Source of the DNA: Parvibaculaceae bacterium Mf 1.05b.01
Lineage (GTDB): Bacteria; Pseudomonadota; Alphaproteobacteria; Parvibaculales; Parvibaculaceae
Direction of reading: 5' to 3'
Length of the DNA stretch: 64,000 nucleotides
NCBI GenBank assembly: GCA_000509225.1
Contig: BAOK01000001.1
Span: 1,364,001-1,428,000 of the forward strand
Part shown: piece by piece, positions 33,511 to 43,617 of the stretch
Numbering within the stretch: position 1 is the first letter of the stretch
Layout: every line of letters begins with the position of its first letter
Made by a program: the position numbers and the translations under genes
Notes under the pieces: generated by a model
What the model saw: the letters and a program-made list of their open reading frames with translations, nothing else
Told to the model about the DNA's origin: nothing
The model's database searches: none

Positions 33511-34761
33511 TTAGCTAAAGAACTTGATAGCGCCTGTAATCGCATCTGCCAGGGCATCAACTTCAGCCTTCGTATTATACATCGCAAATGACGCGCGACA
33601 CGTGCCTGTTACATCAAAACGGTCCATGAGCGGTTGCGCACAATGGTGCCCTGCTCTCACAGCAACCCCGGCCCTATCAATCACAGTTGAGACGTCATGT
33701 GGGTGCGCGCCCTCGACAATAAAAGACATGATCGCGCCTTTTTGAGGTGTGGTCCCCAGAACCCGTAGTGAATTGATCTCCGACAGGCGCTCTGTCGCAT
33801 AGGCAAGAAGCTCTTTCTCATGAGCATAAATGGCCTCGAGCCCGATTGACGAGACATAGTCAACGGCGGCGCCGAGCCCTATCGCCTGTACGATCGGTGG
33901 CGTTCCCGCCTCAAACCGGTGCGGCGGCTCGCCATAGGTCACCGTATCCATCTTCACTTCGCGGATCATCTCTCCACCCCCGCGATAAGGGCGCATGGAC
34001 GCCAGCTTATCGCGCTTGCCATAGAGCACGCCAATACCGCTGGGGCCGTAAAGCTTATGGCCGGTCAATGCCAGGAAGTCACAATCGAGATCGCGCACAT
34101 CTGTCACCATGTGGACAACACGCTGGCTCGCATCGATGAGAATGGGAACGCCATGATCATGGGCGATCCGCACCATTTCCTTGGTGGGCGCAATTGTGCC
34201 GAGCGCATTGGACATGCCCGTTACAGCAACGAGCTTCGTGCGTGATGAGAAGAGCTTCTGATACTCTTCGATCAGCAGCTCGCCCTCATCGTTCACTGGC
34301 ACCCATTTCAGCACAACGCCTTTGCGCTCCCGGAGGAAATGCCACGGCACAATGTTGGAATGGTGTTCCAGAATGGAGAGGATGATTTCATCTCCCTCTT
34401 CCAATTCAGACCCGAGACTGTCTGCGACAAGATTGATTGAGTCTGTCGCGCCACTTGTGAAGATGATTTCATCTGATGAGGCCGCGTTCAAAAAGGCAGC
34501 GATCTTGTCTCGTGAATCTTCGAATTTTTGCGTCGCTTCGTTTGAGAGATAGTGAAGCCCACGGTGCACATTCGCATATTCGTTCTCATATGCCTCGCGC
34601 GTCGCCTCAATCACGGCTTTTGGCTTCTGGGCTGACGCCGCGTTGTCCAAATAGACAAGTGGCTTGCCATAAACCTCCCGTGAGAGAATGGGGAAGTCGC
34701 GGCGGATGGCCTCAACGTCGAAGCTTGCTGCCAAGGGAGTGTTGCTGTCGATCATGTTCAT
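33511..34761 (-). CDS. sufS: Cysteine desulfurase SufS
   Basis: A 416-residue PLP enzyme of type II. The PLP lysine is in LTGHKLYGPSG near residue 231 and the persulfide cysteine in RAGHHCAQPLMDRF near 368. It moves sulfur from cysteine to the SufBCD scaffold. Neither sufE nor sufU is visible nearby, so the sulfur acceptor is either encoded elsewhere or not needed. The start at 34761 follows GGGGAGG. It lies three bases after sufD, in the operon iscR-like - desulfurase - sufB - sufC - sufD - sufS - sufT. Confidence 0.95.
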   Translation of the reverse strand: MNMIDSNTPLAASFDVEAIRRDFPILSREVYGKPLVYLDNAASAQKPKAVIEATREAYENEYANVHRGLHYLSNEATQKFEDSRDKIAAFLNAASSDEIIFTSGATDSINLVADSLGSELEEGDEIILSILEHHSNIVPWHFLRERKGVVLKWVPVNDEGELLIEEYQKLFSSRTKLVAVTGMSNALGTIAPTKEMVRIAHDHGVPILIDASQRVVHMVTDVRDLDCDFLALTGHKLYGPSGIGVLYGKRDKLASMRPYRGGGEMIREVKMDTVTYGEPPHRFEAGTPPIVQAIGLGAAVDYVSSIGLEAIYAHEKELLAYATERLSEINSLRVLGTTPQKGAIMSFIVEGAHPHDVSTVIDRAGVAVRAGHHCAQPLMDRFDVTGTCRASFAMYNTKAEVDALADAITGAIKFFS

Positions 34762-34764
34762 ATC

Positions 34765-36072
34765 TTACACCTCCCCCTCGGAGTCTGCTTCAAACCACTG
34801 GGACGCCCGCTCGCTCAGCGCGTCACGGGCGACTTCATGGGAAATCTGCTCCAGCACGTCTCCCAGAAACGCCGAAATCAGCATTTGACGCGCGGTCTGC
34901 TCTTCAATGCCCCGTGAGCGGAGATAGAAAAGCGCATCGCCATCAAGCTCACCGATTGTGCTCCCGTGGGCGCACTGCACATCATCGGCGTAGATTTCAA
35001 GTTCCGGTTTCGCATTCATGGCTGCGTCTCGCGAGAGAAGCAGTGCATTGCTCATCTGTTTGGCGTCGCTCTTTTGCGCATGGGGCGCAACAATCACTTT
35101 GCCCTGAAACACACCTGTTGCTTCATCGTCGAGAACGCCTTTTGCCAGCGCGCCGCTTGTGCAGCCAGGCACTGCGTGATCAACAACAATGGTTGAATCG
35201 AGATGTTGCGTCTCCCGCAGCAAGTAAGCCGTGTTGCTTTCTGCGTGCGCGCCTTCACCAGCAAAATGCAGGGCCGATTGTAGGCGGCCAGCACGACCAC
35301 CTATCGCCAGCGTGTTCGCGATGTAGGATGCATCTGCCCCCACATCTCCCAAAACCGTCGACAGATGAACCGCGTCTATGTCTTCATCTTCCAATCGGAC
35401 GTGGGTGAGCGAGGCCCGCTCTCCCAGATTGAGGTTTGTGACACGGTCCACAAGATAAGCACCACCCCAGCCGATCTGAGCTTCCAGCAAGGTCATGGAT
35501 GCGCCCGCCGCTAGTTCAATAACATTACGTGTATGCGCGACAGTCGCGCCGCCATCTGGGGTGTAGTGGATGAGCTGCACCGGCTGCTCCAGCTGAATAC
35601 CTTCACTCAGACGGATAACTGCGCCATCTCTGGCGCATGCTGTGTTCAAGGCAGCGATAGGGGCCATCGCTTCCGGCCCATTGGCGTCGAAGGCGCTTTC
35701 AAACTTTGTGCCCCGCTCCAATGCAGCCTCAAGCGGCAGAATCTCAACACCTGCGGGCAGGTCATCAAGTTCTGACAGATCTTGTCGGAAAAACCCGTTC
35801 ACAAAGACAAGCTTGTGAGATGCGATCCCTGCGAATGGATTGCTCCGACCTTCCGGCACCAGTACTGCGCCGTCATGGGGCACCGCCGGGTGCCAGTCTG
35901 TCTTGGCCACCAGGCGTGACAGGTCGGTATACCGCCAGGCTTCCACACGTCGATGGGGGAAACCAGCATCGGCAAAACTCGCCCGCGCAGCTTTGCGCCG
36001 CACATCAAGCCAAGCCGGCCCTTCAGCGGCGACGCTGTTTGCGTCCAAATATGTGAGAGCCTGATCGCTCAT
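34765..36072 (-). CDS. sufD: Fe-S scaffold protein SufD
   Basis: A 435-residue SufB/SufD-family protein. The first ~150 residues are helical, then comes a beta-helix core, with the C-terminal SufD features CAHGSTIGELD and LFYLRSRGI and a helical tail (ARQMLISAFLGDVLE). With SufB and two SufC it forms the scaffold that assembles clusters. The start overlaps the sufC stop by four bases (36069-36072), giving coupled translation and balanced stoichiometry. Confidence 0.95.
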   Translation of the reverse strand: MSDQALTYLDANSVAAEGPAWLDVRRKAARASFADAGFPHRRVEAWRYTDLSRLVAKTDWHPAVPHDGAVLVPEGRSNPFAGIASHKLVFVNGFFRQDLSELDDLPAGVEILPLEAALERGTKFESAFDANGPEAMAPIAALNTACARDGAVIRLSEGIQLEQPVQLIHYTPDGGATVAHTRNVIELAAGASMTLLEAQIGWGGAYLVDRVTNLNLGERASLTHVRLEDEDIDAVHLSTVLGDVGADASYIANTLAIGGRAGRLQSALHFAGEGAHAESNTAYLLRETQHLDSTIVVDHAVPGCTSGALAKGVLDDEATGVFQGKVIVAPHAQKSDAKQMSNALLLSRDAAMNAKPELEIYADDVQCAHGSTIGELDGDALFYLRSRGIEEQTARQMLISAFLGDVLEQISHEVARDALSERASQWFEADSEGEV

Positions 36073-36818
36073 GCCGCACTCTCAGTCATGTCAGTGTAAC
36101 CGGATGCTTCCAACTCTGCGGCTAGCTCTTTGCCGCCGGAACGGATGATCTTGCCCTTTGCCAATACGTGCACATGGTCAGGCACGATGTAGTCGAGCAG
36201 GCGTTGATAGTGAGTGATCACAATCATCGAGCGGTCGGGTGCACGCAGACGGTTCACGCCATCAGCAACGATTTTGAGCGCATCAATGTCGAGTCCGGAA
36301 TCGGTTTCATCAAGGACAGCCAATGATGGCTGCAGCAGCGACATTTGCAGAGTTTCCGCCCGCTTTTTCTCACCGCCGGAGAAACCAACATTGAGCGGAC
36401 GCTTCAACATGTCTTCCTCGACTTTGAGCTCTTTGGCTTTCTCGCGCACGAGCTTCAGGAATTTCACCGCATCCAGCTCATCTTCACCGCGGGCTTTGCG
36501 CTGAGCATTCACCGCGGTTTTGAGGAATGTCATGGTGGTGACGCCGGGGATCTCTGTCGGATACTGGAATGCCAGAAAGATGCCAGCAGATGCACGCTCT
36601 TCAATCGACAGCTCCGTCAGATCTTTGCCCTTGTAAGTGATCGACCCTTTGGTGATTTCATAATCCTCGCGGCCAGCCAGCACATTTGACAAGGTGCTCT
36701 TGCCAGATCCGTTGGGGCCCATGATCGCATGCACTTCGCCATCACCAATGGTGAGCGAAATGCCTTTCAGGATGGGGGTCCCGTCTACACTTGCATGAAG
36801 GTCTTTAATCTCAAGCAT
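36069..36818 (-). CDS. sufC: SufC ATPase
   Basis: A 249-residue ABC-type ATPase. Walker A GPNGSGKST is near residue 35, the Q-loop is in FLAFQYPTEIPGV, the signature is FSGGEKKRAE near 149-158, Walker B with LDETDSGLD is near 170, and the switch His is in VITHYQRL. It drives conformational change of SufB-SufD during cluster assembly and is cytosolic. It starts about 26 bases after sufB and overlaps sufD. Confidence 0.97.
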   Translation of the reverse strand: MLEIKDLHASVDGTPILKGISLTIGDGEVHAIMGPNGSGKSTLSNVLAGREDYEITKGSITYKGKDLTELSIEERASAGIFLAFQYPTEIPGVTTMTFLKTAVNAQRKARGEDELDAVKFLKLVREKAKELKVEEDMLKRPLNVGFSGGEKKRAETLQMSLLQPSLAVLDETDSGLDIDALKIVADGVNRLRAPDRSMIVITHYQRLLDYIVPDHVHVLAKGKIIRSGGKELAAELEASGYTDMTESAA

Positions 36819-36844
36819 TCTTATTCGTTCCTTCTGACGCGGGC

Positions 36845-38299
36845 TTATCCCACGCTGCCTTCCAGGCTGATGCCCACCAGTTTCTGAGCTTCAACGGCAA
36901 ATTCCATTGGCAATTGCTGCAGCACGTCGCGGCAGAAGCCGTTCACGAGCAGCGCCACCGCTTCTTCTTCATCCAACCCACGCTGGCGACAATAGAAGAG
37001 CTGATCTTCGCTTAGCTTCGATGTTGTCGCTTCATGTTCCAGTACCGCACTCGGGTTCTTGCTCTCAATGTAAGGCACCGTGTGTGCGGAGCAGCGATCA
37101 CCGATCAGCAGACTGTCGCATTGGGTAAAGTTCCGTGCGTCCTCTGCTTTCTTGTGCACCGACACAAGACCGCGATAGGTGCTCGATGAACGCCCCGCCG
37201 AAATGCCTTTTGAGATGATCCGGCTCGACGTGTTCTTCCCGAGATGGATCATCTTGGTGCCACTATCGACCTGCTGCAGATTGTTCGAAATCGCGATGGA
37301 GTAGAACTCACCTACGGAATTGTCTCCGCGCAATACGCAACTTGGATATTTCCATGTCACAGCAGACCCCGTCTCAACCTGTGTCCAGGAAATTTTCGAA
37401 TTGTCGCCCCGGCAATCGCCGCGTTTGGTCACGAAATTATAGATGCCGCCCTTGCCGTCTTCATCCCCGGGATACCAGTTCTGAACGGTGGAATATTTGA
37501 TCTCCGCATCTTCAAGACAGACAAGTTCTACCACCGCCGCGTGCAGCTGATGCTCATCACGCATGGGCGCCGTGCAGCCTTCAAGGTAGCTCACATAGGC
37601 GCCATCTTCGACGATGATCAGCGTGCGCTCGAACTGTCCCGTATCCGCTTCATTGATGCGAAAATAGGTGGACAGCTCCATGGGGCAGCGGACGCCTTTT
37701 GGCACAAAAACGAATGACCCATCGGAGAAGACCGCCGAGTTCAGCGTCGCGAAGTAATTGTCCGTAACGGGAACCACCGTGCCCAGATATTGGCGCACCA
37801 GTTCCGGGTGATCCTGAACTGCTTCTGAGAACGAACAGAAAATCACACCGGCTTCTGCCAGCCGCTCTTTAAACGTGGTCGCAACCGATACACTGTCAAA
37901 CACCGCATCGACAGCAACGCCTGCAAGCGCCATCTGCTCAACCAGAGGGATACCCAGCTTCTCATAGGTTTCGAGGAGCTTCGGGTCGACCTCATCCAGG
38001 CTTTTTGGACGATCATCGTCGCTCTTCGGCGCCGAATAGTAATAGGCATCCTGATAGTCGATTTTGGGGTAGTTGACCTTCGCCCAATCGGGCTCTTCCA
38101 TGGTCTGCCACCGGCGGAACGCGTCGAGACGCCATTCCAACATCCATTCCGGCTCATTCTTTTTGGCCGAGATGAAACGCACCGTGTCTTCGTTTAGACC
38201 CTTGGGGGCTTTCTCTGACTCGATATCAGTGGAGAAGCCATATTTGTACTTCCCGACCGCCTCATCAACGGCTTCAACTGTTTCTCGTGTGGCAACCAT
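36845..38299 (-). CDS. sufB: Fe-S scaffold protein SufB
   Basis: A 484-residue SufB, full length for the family. Conserved parts include [21 protein letters not shown] near 110-130, the [28 protein letters not shown] core, [10 protein letters not shown] and a C-terminal [14 protein letters not shown]. The core cysteine that passes sulfur to SufD is present in the CVLRGDN region. It builds the nascent [4Fe-4S] cluster. It starts five bases after the upstream cysteine desulfurase gene. Confidence 0.97.
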   Translation of the reverse strand: MVATRETVEAVDEAVGKYKYGFSTDIESEKAPKGLNEDTVRFISAKKNEPEWMLEWRLDAFRRWQTMEEPDWAKVNYPKIDYQDAYYYSAPKSDDDRPKSLDEVDPKLLETYEKLGIPLVEQMALAGVAVDAVFDSVSVATTFKERLAEAGVIFCSFSEAVQDHPELVRQYLGTVVPVTDNYFATLNSAVFSDGSFVFVPKGVRCPMELSTYFRINEADTGQFERTLIIVEDGAYVSYLEGCTAPMRDEHQLHAAVVELVCLEDAEIKYSTVQNWYPGDEDGKGGIYNFVTKRGDCRGDNSKISWTQVETGSAVTWKYPSCVLRGDNSVGEFYSIAISNNLQQVDSGTKMIHLGKNTSSRIISKGISAGRSSSTYRGLVSVHKKAEDARNFTQCDSLLIGDRCSAHTVPYIESKNPSAVLEHEATTSKLSEDQLFYCRQRGLDEEEAVALLVNGFCRDVLQQLPMEFAVEAQKLVGISLEGSVG

Positions 38300-38304
38300 A
38301 TCGC

Positions 38305-39480
38305 TTACCCTTCCGCTGCAGCCAGGCGGGGGCCTGAACCGCTGGTCCGCTTACTCATCTGCACTGCTTTGATCCAAGCGGCGCAAAACTTTTCAATATC
38401 TTTTTCCGACGTCTTCCATCCAAGACTCACGCGCACCGCGCCGCCTGCAAGCTCATCATCAACACCCATCGCGTCCAATACATGAGAGCGGGCGACCTTA
38501 CCTGATGAACAGGCAGACCCGGCACTCACTGCGAGTCCTGCCAGATCAAGCTGCATCAGCAATGTTTCAGCCTTGAGGCCAGGTGCCCCGAGGCAGCTCG
38601 TATTCGGAAGCCGATCAACAGAACTGCTGAAGAACTCAACATCGGGCACAGATGCCTTCAGGCTTGTCTCCAACCGGTCTCTTAAACGCTGCATCCTTTC
38701 TGCATCATCCCTGTTTGCAGCCAATGAAGCTGCAACACCAAAGCCAGCAATGCCGCTTACATTCTCTGTGCCCGACCGACGTCCGCGTTCCTGGCCTCCG
38801 CCCGTCTGGCGCGCAGCAACATGCGCGTCCTCTGCAAGCACGAATGCGCCGACGCCCAAGGGACCACCGATCTTGTGCCCAGACAGGGTCGCCATATCAA
38901 CGCCGCTCGATCTCATGTCGAAGGTTGCTTTGCCTGCAATCTGAACTGCATCTGTGTGCAGCACACCGCGGTGCCCATGTACCAGGTCGGCGATTTCTTT
39001 GAGAGGCTGCAAAACACCGGTCTCATTGTTGGCCGCCATGACGGACACAAATGGATGCTCTCCGGCACCGGCAAGTAAATCCTCCAGGGCAGCGAGGGAT
39101 ACGCGCCCATGATCGTCTACGGGAATTTCTGTAACCGGAACATTTGCTTCTGCGCCGGCAAGCCGTGCAGCCTCGGCGACTGAAGGGTGTTCAACAGCTG
39201 AATAAAGGATGTTGGTCGCGCCGTGTTCCGCCACCTGCCTGAAGGCCAAATGGTTGGCTTCGGTTCCGCCGCTGGTGAAGGTCACGCAATCGGGCTCAAC
39301 GCCAACGAGCCTCGCCACGGACTGTCGTGCGGTTTCAACGAGCGCGCGGGCGTCTCGTCCTTCTTTGTGTACCGAGGACGCGTTGCCGATGCCGTCCATT
39401 GCCGCGCACACGGCCTCATATGCTTCCGGACGCAAGGGCGCGGTCGCATTGTAGTCGAGATATGTACGCTCACCTGTCAT
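38305..39480 (-). CDS. Cysteine desulfurase, IscS/NifS type
   Basis: A 391-residue type I cysteine desulfurase. The PLP lysine is in [11 protein letters not shown] near residue 201 and the persulfide cysteine in [10 protein letters not shown] near 325, on the long mobile loop typical of IscS. It sits between the Rrf2 regulator and sufB, so the operon encodes two desulfurases, one of each class. This pairing is frequent in alphaproteobacterial SUF operons. It probably supplies sulfur for tRNA thiolation as well as clusters, an inference from IscS biology. Confidence 0.93.
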   Translation of the reverse strand: MTGERTYLDYNATAPLRPEAYEAVCAAMDGIGNASSVHKEGRDARALVETARQSVARLVGVEPDCVTFTSGGTEANHLAFRQVAEHGATNILYSAVEHPSVAEAARLAGAEANVPVTEIPVDDHGRVSLAALEDLLAGAGEHPFVSVMAANNETGVLQPLKEIADLVHGHRGVLHTDAVQIAGKATFDMRSSGVDMATLSGHKIGGPLGVGAFVLAEDAHVAARQTGGGQERGRRSGTENVSGIAGFGVAASLAANRDDAERMQRLRDRLETSLKASVPDVEFFSSSVDRLPNTSCLGAPGLKAETLLMQLDLAGLAVSAGSACSSGKVARSHVLDAMGVDDELAGGAVRVSLGWKTSEKDIEKFCAAWIKAVQMSKRTSGSGPRLAAAEG

Positions 39481-39574
39481 CGGCTGGTGCAGTCATTTCC
39501 TGTTTTGCGGCCAAGTTCTAAGTCTTGTTTCTATGACGTATTTCTATGTCAGGGCCGCAGTTTGAAGCTAGGTG

Positions 39575-40069
39575 TCAACCTGCCACATCTAGTGAAAACT
39601 CCCGAGTTTCGGGGGTAACCGTCGCTGGCGTCGCATCCTGTTGATGTGCTGTCCGACGAACCTGACGGTTCATAACATCTTCCAGTGACACACTGTCCAG
39701 ATAGAGATGAATCTGGTGTCCCAATTCGTCCCACAAATCATGGGTCAGGCACCGTGAACCGTCCGAGAGGCAGCCGGTTGATGAATTGGACTTGCATCTT
39801 GTTGCCGACATGGGTTCGTCAACAGACAGGATGACATCCGAGATCCGCGTTTCTGCCATGGTGCGTGCCAGCAGATATCCGCCGCCTGGGCCCCGAACAG
39901 AGCGCACCAATCCGCCGCGGCGCAGCCGGGCAAACAATTGCTCAAGATATGAAAGCGAGATTTCCTGGCGAGATGCAATATCTGCCAATGACACCGGGCG
40001 TCCCTCGCTATGTTTCGCCAGGTCGGTCATCGCCATAACGGCATAACGGCCTTTTGTGGTCAGTTTCAA
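39575..40069 (-). CDS. Rrf2-family Fe-S-responsive repressor, IscR-like
   Basis: A 164-residue Rrf2 regulator. The winged HTH occupies about 1-60 (KLTTKGRYAVMAM, SLADIASRQEISLSYLEQLF), followed by the wing and dimer helix. Three cysteines spaced C-x7-C-x6-C (TRCKSN...GCLSDGSRC) can hold an Fe-S cluster; E. coli IscR has x5 spacings, so the loop differs. It should sense cluster supply and control the downstream suf operon. TTG at 40069 is the start: AAGGAG precedes it, and the open extension to 40201 has no homology. It heads the operon, with 94 bases before the desulfurase gene. Confidence 0.9.
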   Translation of the reverse strand: MKLTTKGRYAVMAMTDLAKHSEGRPVSLADIASRQEISLSYLEQLFARLRRGGLVRSVRGPGGGYLLARTMAETRISDVILSVDEPMSATRCKSNSSTGCLSDGSRCLTHDLWDELGHQIHLYLDSVSLEDVMNRQVRRTAHQQDATPATVTPETREFSLDVAG

Positions 40070-40439
40070 AACAACTCTCCTTTGGCATTGAGCGCGGCGC
40101 CATGCCGCCTCTTCCCACCCACATAGCCCCGCTCGCCCCCAATTAAAGCTTGCGGGGGCCTTTCGAGACCATGACCAGTCCAATATTGCGCACCTCAGCA
40201 TTTAGTTGCGCATTGGGCTGCTGCCTGTGTTAAGAAACGGCGCCTTTTATGGCACCTCAGACAATCAGCTAGGACAAGAAACGGGCGCACCGTCCTTTCC
40301 CCTACCCTGGTAGTCAAGTATTTAGGACTTTATCCCGGGACTTCCAGCTTTAATAGCTGATTATTTTACTCGGGAATAGAGGATTTCCGAAAAATGGCAG
40401 AATACAGCCATTTTTTGCGTGTTCAGGGAACGAAAAGAT
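40070..40439. other. Divergent intergenic region with stem-loops
   Basis: About 370 bases between the iscR-like and hydrolase genes, with no credible gene. Near 40333-40375 an outer pair TCCCG/CGGGA encloses a hairpin CAGCT-N5-AGCTG (40345-40359). CTACC-N2-GGTAG lies near 40303-40314. These could be a structured leader of the hydrolase mRNA or operators for the Fe-S regulator. Confidence 0.35.
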
Positions 40440-41111
40440 ATGCCGGAAGTTATTTTCAATGGTCCTGCGGGACGGATCGAAGGCCGCTACCACATTAGTG
40501 GAAAGCCAAATTCTCCGTTGGCGCTGGTGCTGCACCCGCACCCTCAGTTTGGTGGGACCATGAACAATCCGGTGGCTTATTCGCTCTATCAGACCTTCGT
40601 TGAGCGCGGGTTCAACGTATTGCGGTTCAATTTCCGCGGTGTCGGCCGCAGCCAGGGCGTTTTTGATGGCGGAATTGGCGAATTGTCGGATGCGGCAACA
40701 GCCCTTGATTGGCTGCAAGCCCAGCATGCTGAGGCCCCTCAATGCTGGATTGCTGGCTTTTCCTTTGGCGCCTGGATCGGGATGCAGGTCCTGATGCGCC
40801 GTCCTGAGATTGATGGTTTCATCTCCGTCGCACCACCGGCAAACATGTACGACTTTTCCTTCCTTGCCCCCTGCCCCTCATCCGGCCTCATCACGTCTGG
40901 CAGCGTGGATCAGGTGGCGCCTGAAGCTGATGTGCTGCGCCTTGTTGAGCGCCTCAAAACCCAGAAGGGCATTGTGATTGAGCACCAGTCCATCGCCGGG
41001 GCCAACCATTTCTACGATGACCATATGGACGACATGCTGGGCGTCGTTGGTGGCTATCTCGACAAACGTCTTGCGCCTGCCCCGGCAGCTGAGGAAGAAG
41101 AAGCAAGCTAG
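40440..41111 (+). CDS. Alpha/beta hydrolase
   Basis: A 223-residue small serine hydrolase of a type common in alphaproteobacteria. It has LHPHPQFGGTMNN near residue 31, NFRGVGRS, the nucleophile elbow GFSFGAW near 104, and a late His in GANHFYDDHMDD. The Asp is probably in the GSVDQVAPE segment. Substrates are unknown, though the family resembles carboxylesterases and dienelactone-hydrolase relatives. ATG at 40440 is chosen over an upstream reading from 40419; the ribosome-binding site is weak. It ends in a four-base convergent overlap with anmK. Confidence 0.88.
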   Translation: MPEVIFNGPAGRIEGRYHISGKPNSPLALVLHPHPQFGGTMNNPVAYSLYQTFVERGFNVLRFNFRGVGRSQGVFDGGIGELSDAATALDWLQAQHAEAPQCWIAGFSFGAWIGMQVLMRRPEIDGFISVAPPANMYDFSFLAPCPSSGLITSGSVDQVAPEADVLRLVERLKTQKGIVIEHQSIAGANHFYDDHMDDMLGVVGGYLDKRLAPAPAAEEEEAS

Positions 41112-42232
41112 GCTGGCATCTTCTCCGCTCGGTGAAGCACCCCGCCAGTCTGCGGTTTGGGCACTTTTGTTGTTCCGGGAACGCTGAGTGGCAGGCCCCG
41201 GAGCGAGCGGACAGCCAGATAGGCGAACGCCTCTGCCTCAACGTCATCGCCCCGCCACCCGACACTTTCTGCTGGTTCCACAGGCACGCCCAGCCGCGCG
41301 TGCAGCTCATCCAGAATGGCCGGGTTGTAACGCCCGCCGCCACATACGATCCAGACGTGGGGCTTGGCAGGTAGATGCTCCGTCGCCCTTTCAATACAGG
41401 CCGCAGTAAAGGCTGTAAGTGTTGCTGCACCATCCTCCAGGCTCAGGCCCGCCACCGGGTCCATGGGGAAATCCAATCGGTCGAGAGATTTTGGAGGAGC
41501 CATGTCAAAAAACGAATTGTTGAGCATGCTGGCCAAGATCGCGTCATCGACCTTGCCCGCTTTGGCCAACTGACCGTCTACATCCATCCGGCCCGCCCCA
41601 TGTGACTGCACCCAATCATCAAGCGCGCCGCTGGCGGGCCCGGTGTCGAAGGCCAGAATGTCGTCCGGACCGTCGCCCAACCAGGTCACATTGGCCACAC
41701 CTCCTAAATTCAGGACGGCAATCGGCCGCGGACCTTCGAGGTTTGCCGCCAGGGCTTTGTGATAGAGCGGCGCAAAGGGTGCGCCCTCACCGCCCGCTGC
41801 CACATCCGCGCTGCGGAAGTCATTCACCACGTCGATGCCCAGGGCGGCTGCCAGCTGGTCGCCCTGACCGATCTGGACCGTACGCCGTTCATCGGGCGCA
41901 TGAAGGACGGTCTGGCCATGGAAGCCAATCACATCGATATCCGCGGCCTTGAGGCCGTTTTCATTCAAAAAAGTTGCCACTGCCTCCGCGTGCGCCGCCG
42001 TCAATTTTTTCTCTGCCGTGGTAACAGCTTCAGGTGCGGGGTCTCCCGCCTTCCAATCCGCTGCCGCCTCCACAGCCTGACGCAGGTAGGCGCGTTCTTC
42101 ATCTGAATAGATGAGCGCACCAGCAGGACCCGGGTTCAGGAAGCTTTCACCGTCTGTTTCCAGACCTGCAATATCGATCCCGTCCATGGAGGTCCCACTC
42201 ATCAGTCCGATTGCGATATAGGTCTTTGTCAT
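41108..42232 (-). CDS. anmK: Anhydro-N-acetylmuramic acid kinase
   Basis: A 374-residue sugar kinase of the ASKHA fold. The N-terminal phosphate loop MSGTSMDGIDIAGL is near residue 10, GFHGQTVLHAPDER is near 102, LNLGGVANVTWLG is near 172, and VCGGGRYNP is near 303. It converts anhydro-MurNAc from recycled peptidoglycan to MurNAc-6-phosphate. ATG at 42232 follows GGGG at a suitable distance; the extension to 42307 is rejected. It is divergent from tyrS, and neither murQ nor other recycling genes are nearby. Confidence 0.94.
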   Translation of the reverse strand: MTKTYIAIGLMSGTSMDGIDIAGLETDGESFLNPGPAGALIYSDEERAYLRQAVEAAADWKAGDPAPEAVTTAEKKLTAAHAEAVATFLNENGLKAADIDVIGFHGQTVLHAPDERRTVQIGQGDQLAAALGIDVVNDFRSADVAAGGEGAPFAPLYHKALAANLEGPRPIAVLNLGGVANVTWLGDGPDDILAFDTGPASGALDDWVQSHGAGRMDVDGQLAKAGKVDDAILASMLNNSFFDMAPPKSLDRLDFPMDPVAGLSLEDGAATLTAFTAACIERATEHLPAKPHVWIVCGGGRYNPAILDELHARLGVPVEPAESVGWRGDDVEAEAFAYLAVRSLRGLPLSVPGTTKVPKPQTGGVLHRAEKMPA

Positions 42233-42343
42233 AGCTGGGTTCCCCTGCGATCCCTTGGGCCTTGCCATTTTGGCCGTAATCCGTGATACACCAGCCGGAC
42301 GCCGCACCCAAGCGGCAGTGTTATCAATAAGTGGCCTGAGCGC

Positions 42344-43597
42344 ATGAGCAGTTACAAATCCGAATTCCTGAATGTAATGGAAGAGCGCGGCTTCATCGCC
42401 CAGTGCTCTGACTTTGACCTGCTCGACGAGCGGCTGTCATCCGGCATCGTCACGGGCTATATCGGCTTTGACTGCACGGCGCCCAGCCTACATGCAGGCA
42501 GTCTCATTCAGATCATGATGCTGCGCTGGCTGCAGCAGACCGGCCATAAGCCCATCGCCTTGATGGGTGGCGGCACGACGCGGATTGGGGACCCTTCGTT
42601 CAAGGATGAAGCGCGCCCACTGCTGACCGATGATCTGATCGACCAAAACCTCGCTGGTATCAAAAGCGTCTTTGACAAATTCCTGACCTTCGGTGATGGC
42701 CCGACGGACGGCATCATGGTCAATAACCGAGACTGGCTGGACGAGCTTCAGTACATTGATTTCCTGCGCGACTATGGTCGTCACTTCTCTGTCAACCGTA
42801 TGTTGAGCTTTGACAGCGTGAAGCTACGCCTGGACCGGGAGCAATCTCTCTCCTTCCTTGAGTTCAACTACATGATCCTGCAGGCCTATGATTTTGCAGA
42901 GCTGAACAAGCGCTTTGGTTGTGATCTGCAAATGGGCGGGTCGGACCAATGGGGCAATATCGTCAATGGGATTGAACTTGGACGACGCGCGGACGGGGCT
43001 TCTCTTGTAGGCCTCACAACCAACCTGCTCACCACCTCAAGTGGCGGCAAGATGGGCAAGACCGCGGATGGGGCAGTCTGGGTGAATGCCGACATGCTCT
43101 CGCCTTACGACTACTGGCAATATTGGCGGAATACGGAAGATGCCGATGTGGGTAAATTCCTGCGGCTCTTTACCGAACTGCCGCTGGCTGAAGTCGCGCG
43201 GCTTGAAGCCCTTGAAGGGGCAGAGCTGAACGATGCCAAAAAAGTGCTGGCAACGGAAGCGACCGCCATGGCGCATGGGCGCGCGGAAGCGGAGAAAGCG
43301 GCGGAAACGGCACGGGTGGCTTTTGAAACCGGGGCAGTGAGTACAGACCTGCCAACTGTCGAGATCGCAGCAGCGGATCTTGAGGCTGGACTGGGTGTCC
43401 TGTCTGCCTTCGTCACCGCAGGCCTTTGCGGGTCGAATGGCGATGCCCGTCGGCAGATCAAAGGCGGTGGCGCCAAGGTGAACGACAAGGGTGTTCAGGA
43501 CGAACGCGGCTCCCTCACGAAGGAAGATGTGACCGCAGAAGGCGTGATCAAACTCTCCATCGGTAAAAAGAAGCACGTACTCCTGAAGCCGGTTTGA
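42344..43597 (+). CDS. tyrS: Tyrosyl-tRNA synthetase
   Basis: A 417-residue class I aminoacyl-tRNA synthetase. The HIGH-equivalent motif is HAGS in [11 protein letters not shown] near residue 49, the tyrosine pocket includes [10 protein letters not shown] near 197, and the KMSKS-equivalent is KMGKTADG near 231. A C-terminal S4-type RNA-binding domain (about 345-417) ends in the basic [10 protein letters not shown]. It charges tRNA-Tyr in the cytosol. No tRNA gene is nearby. Confidence 0.96.
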   Translation: MSSYKSEFLNVMEERGFIAQCSDFDLLDERLSSGIVTGYIGFDCTAPSLHAGSLIQIMMLRWLQQTGHKPIALMGGGTTRIGDPSFKDEARPLLTDDLIDQNLAGIKSVFDKFLTFGDGPTDGIMVNNRDWLDELQYIDFLRDYGRHFSVNRMLSFDSVKLRLDREQSLSFLEFNYMILQAYDFAELNKRFGCDLQMGGSDQWGNIVNGIELGRRADGASLVGLTTNLLTTSSGGKMGKTADGAVWVNADMLSPYDYWQYWRNTEDADVGKFLRLFTELPLAEVARLEALEGAELNDAKKVLATEATAMAHGRAEAEKAAETARVAFETGAVSTDLPTVEIAAADLEAGLGVLSAFVTAGLCGSNGDARRQIKGGGAKVNDKGVQDERGSLTKEDVTAEGVIKLSIGKKKHVLLKPV

Positions 43598-43617
43598 CTA
43601 TCCTTATTTTTCCTTCG

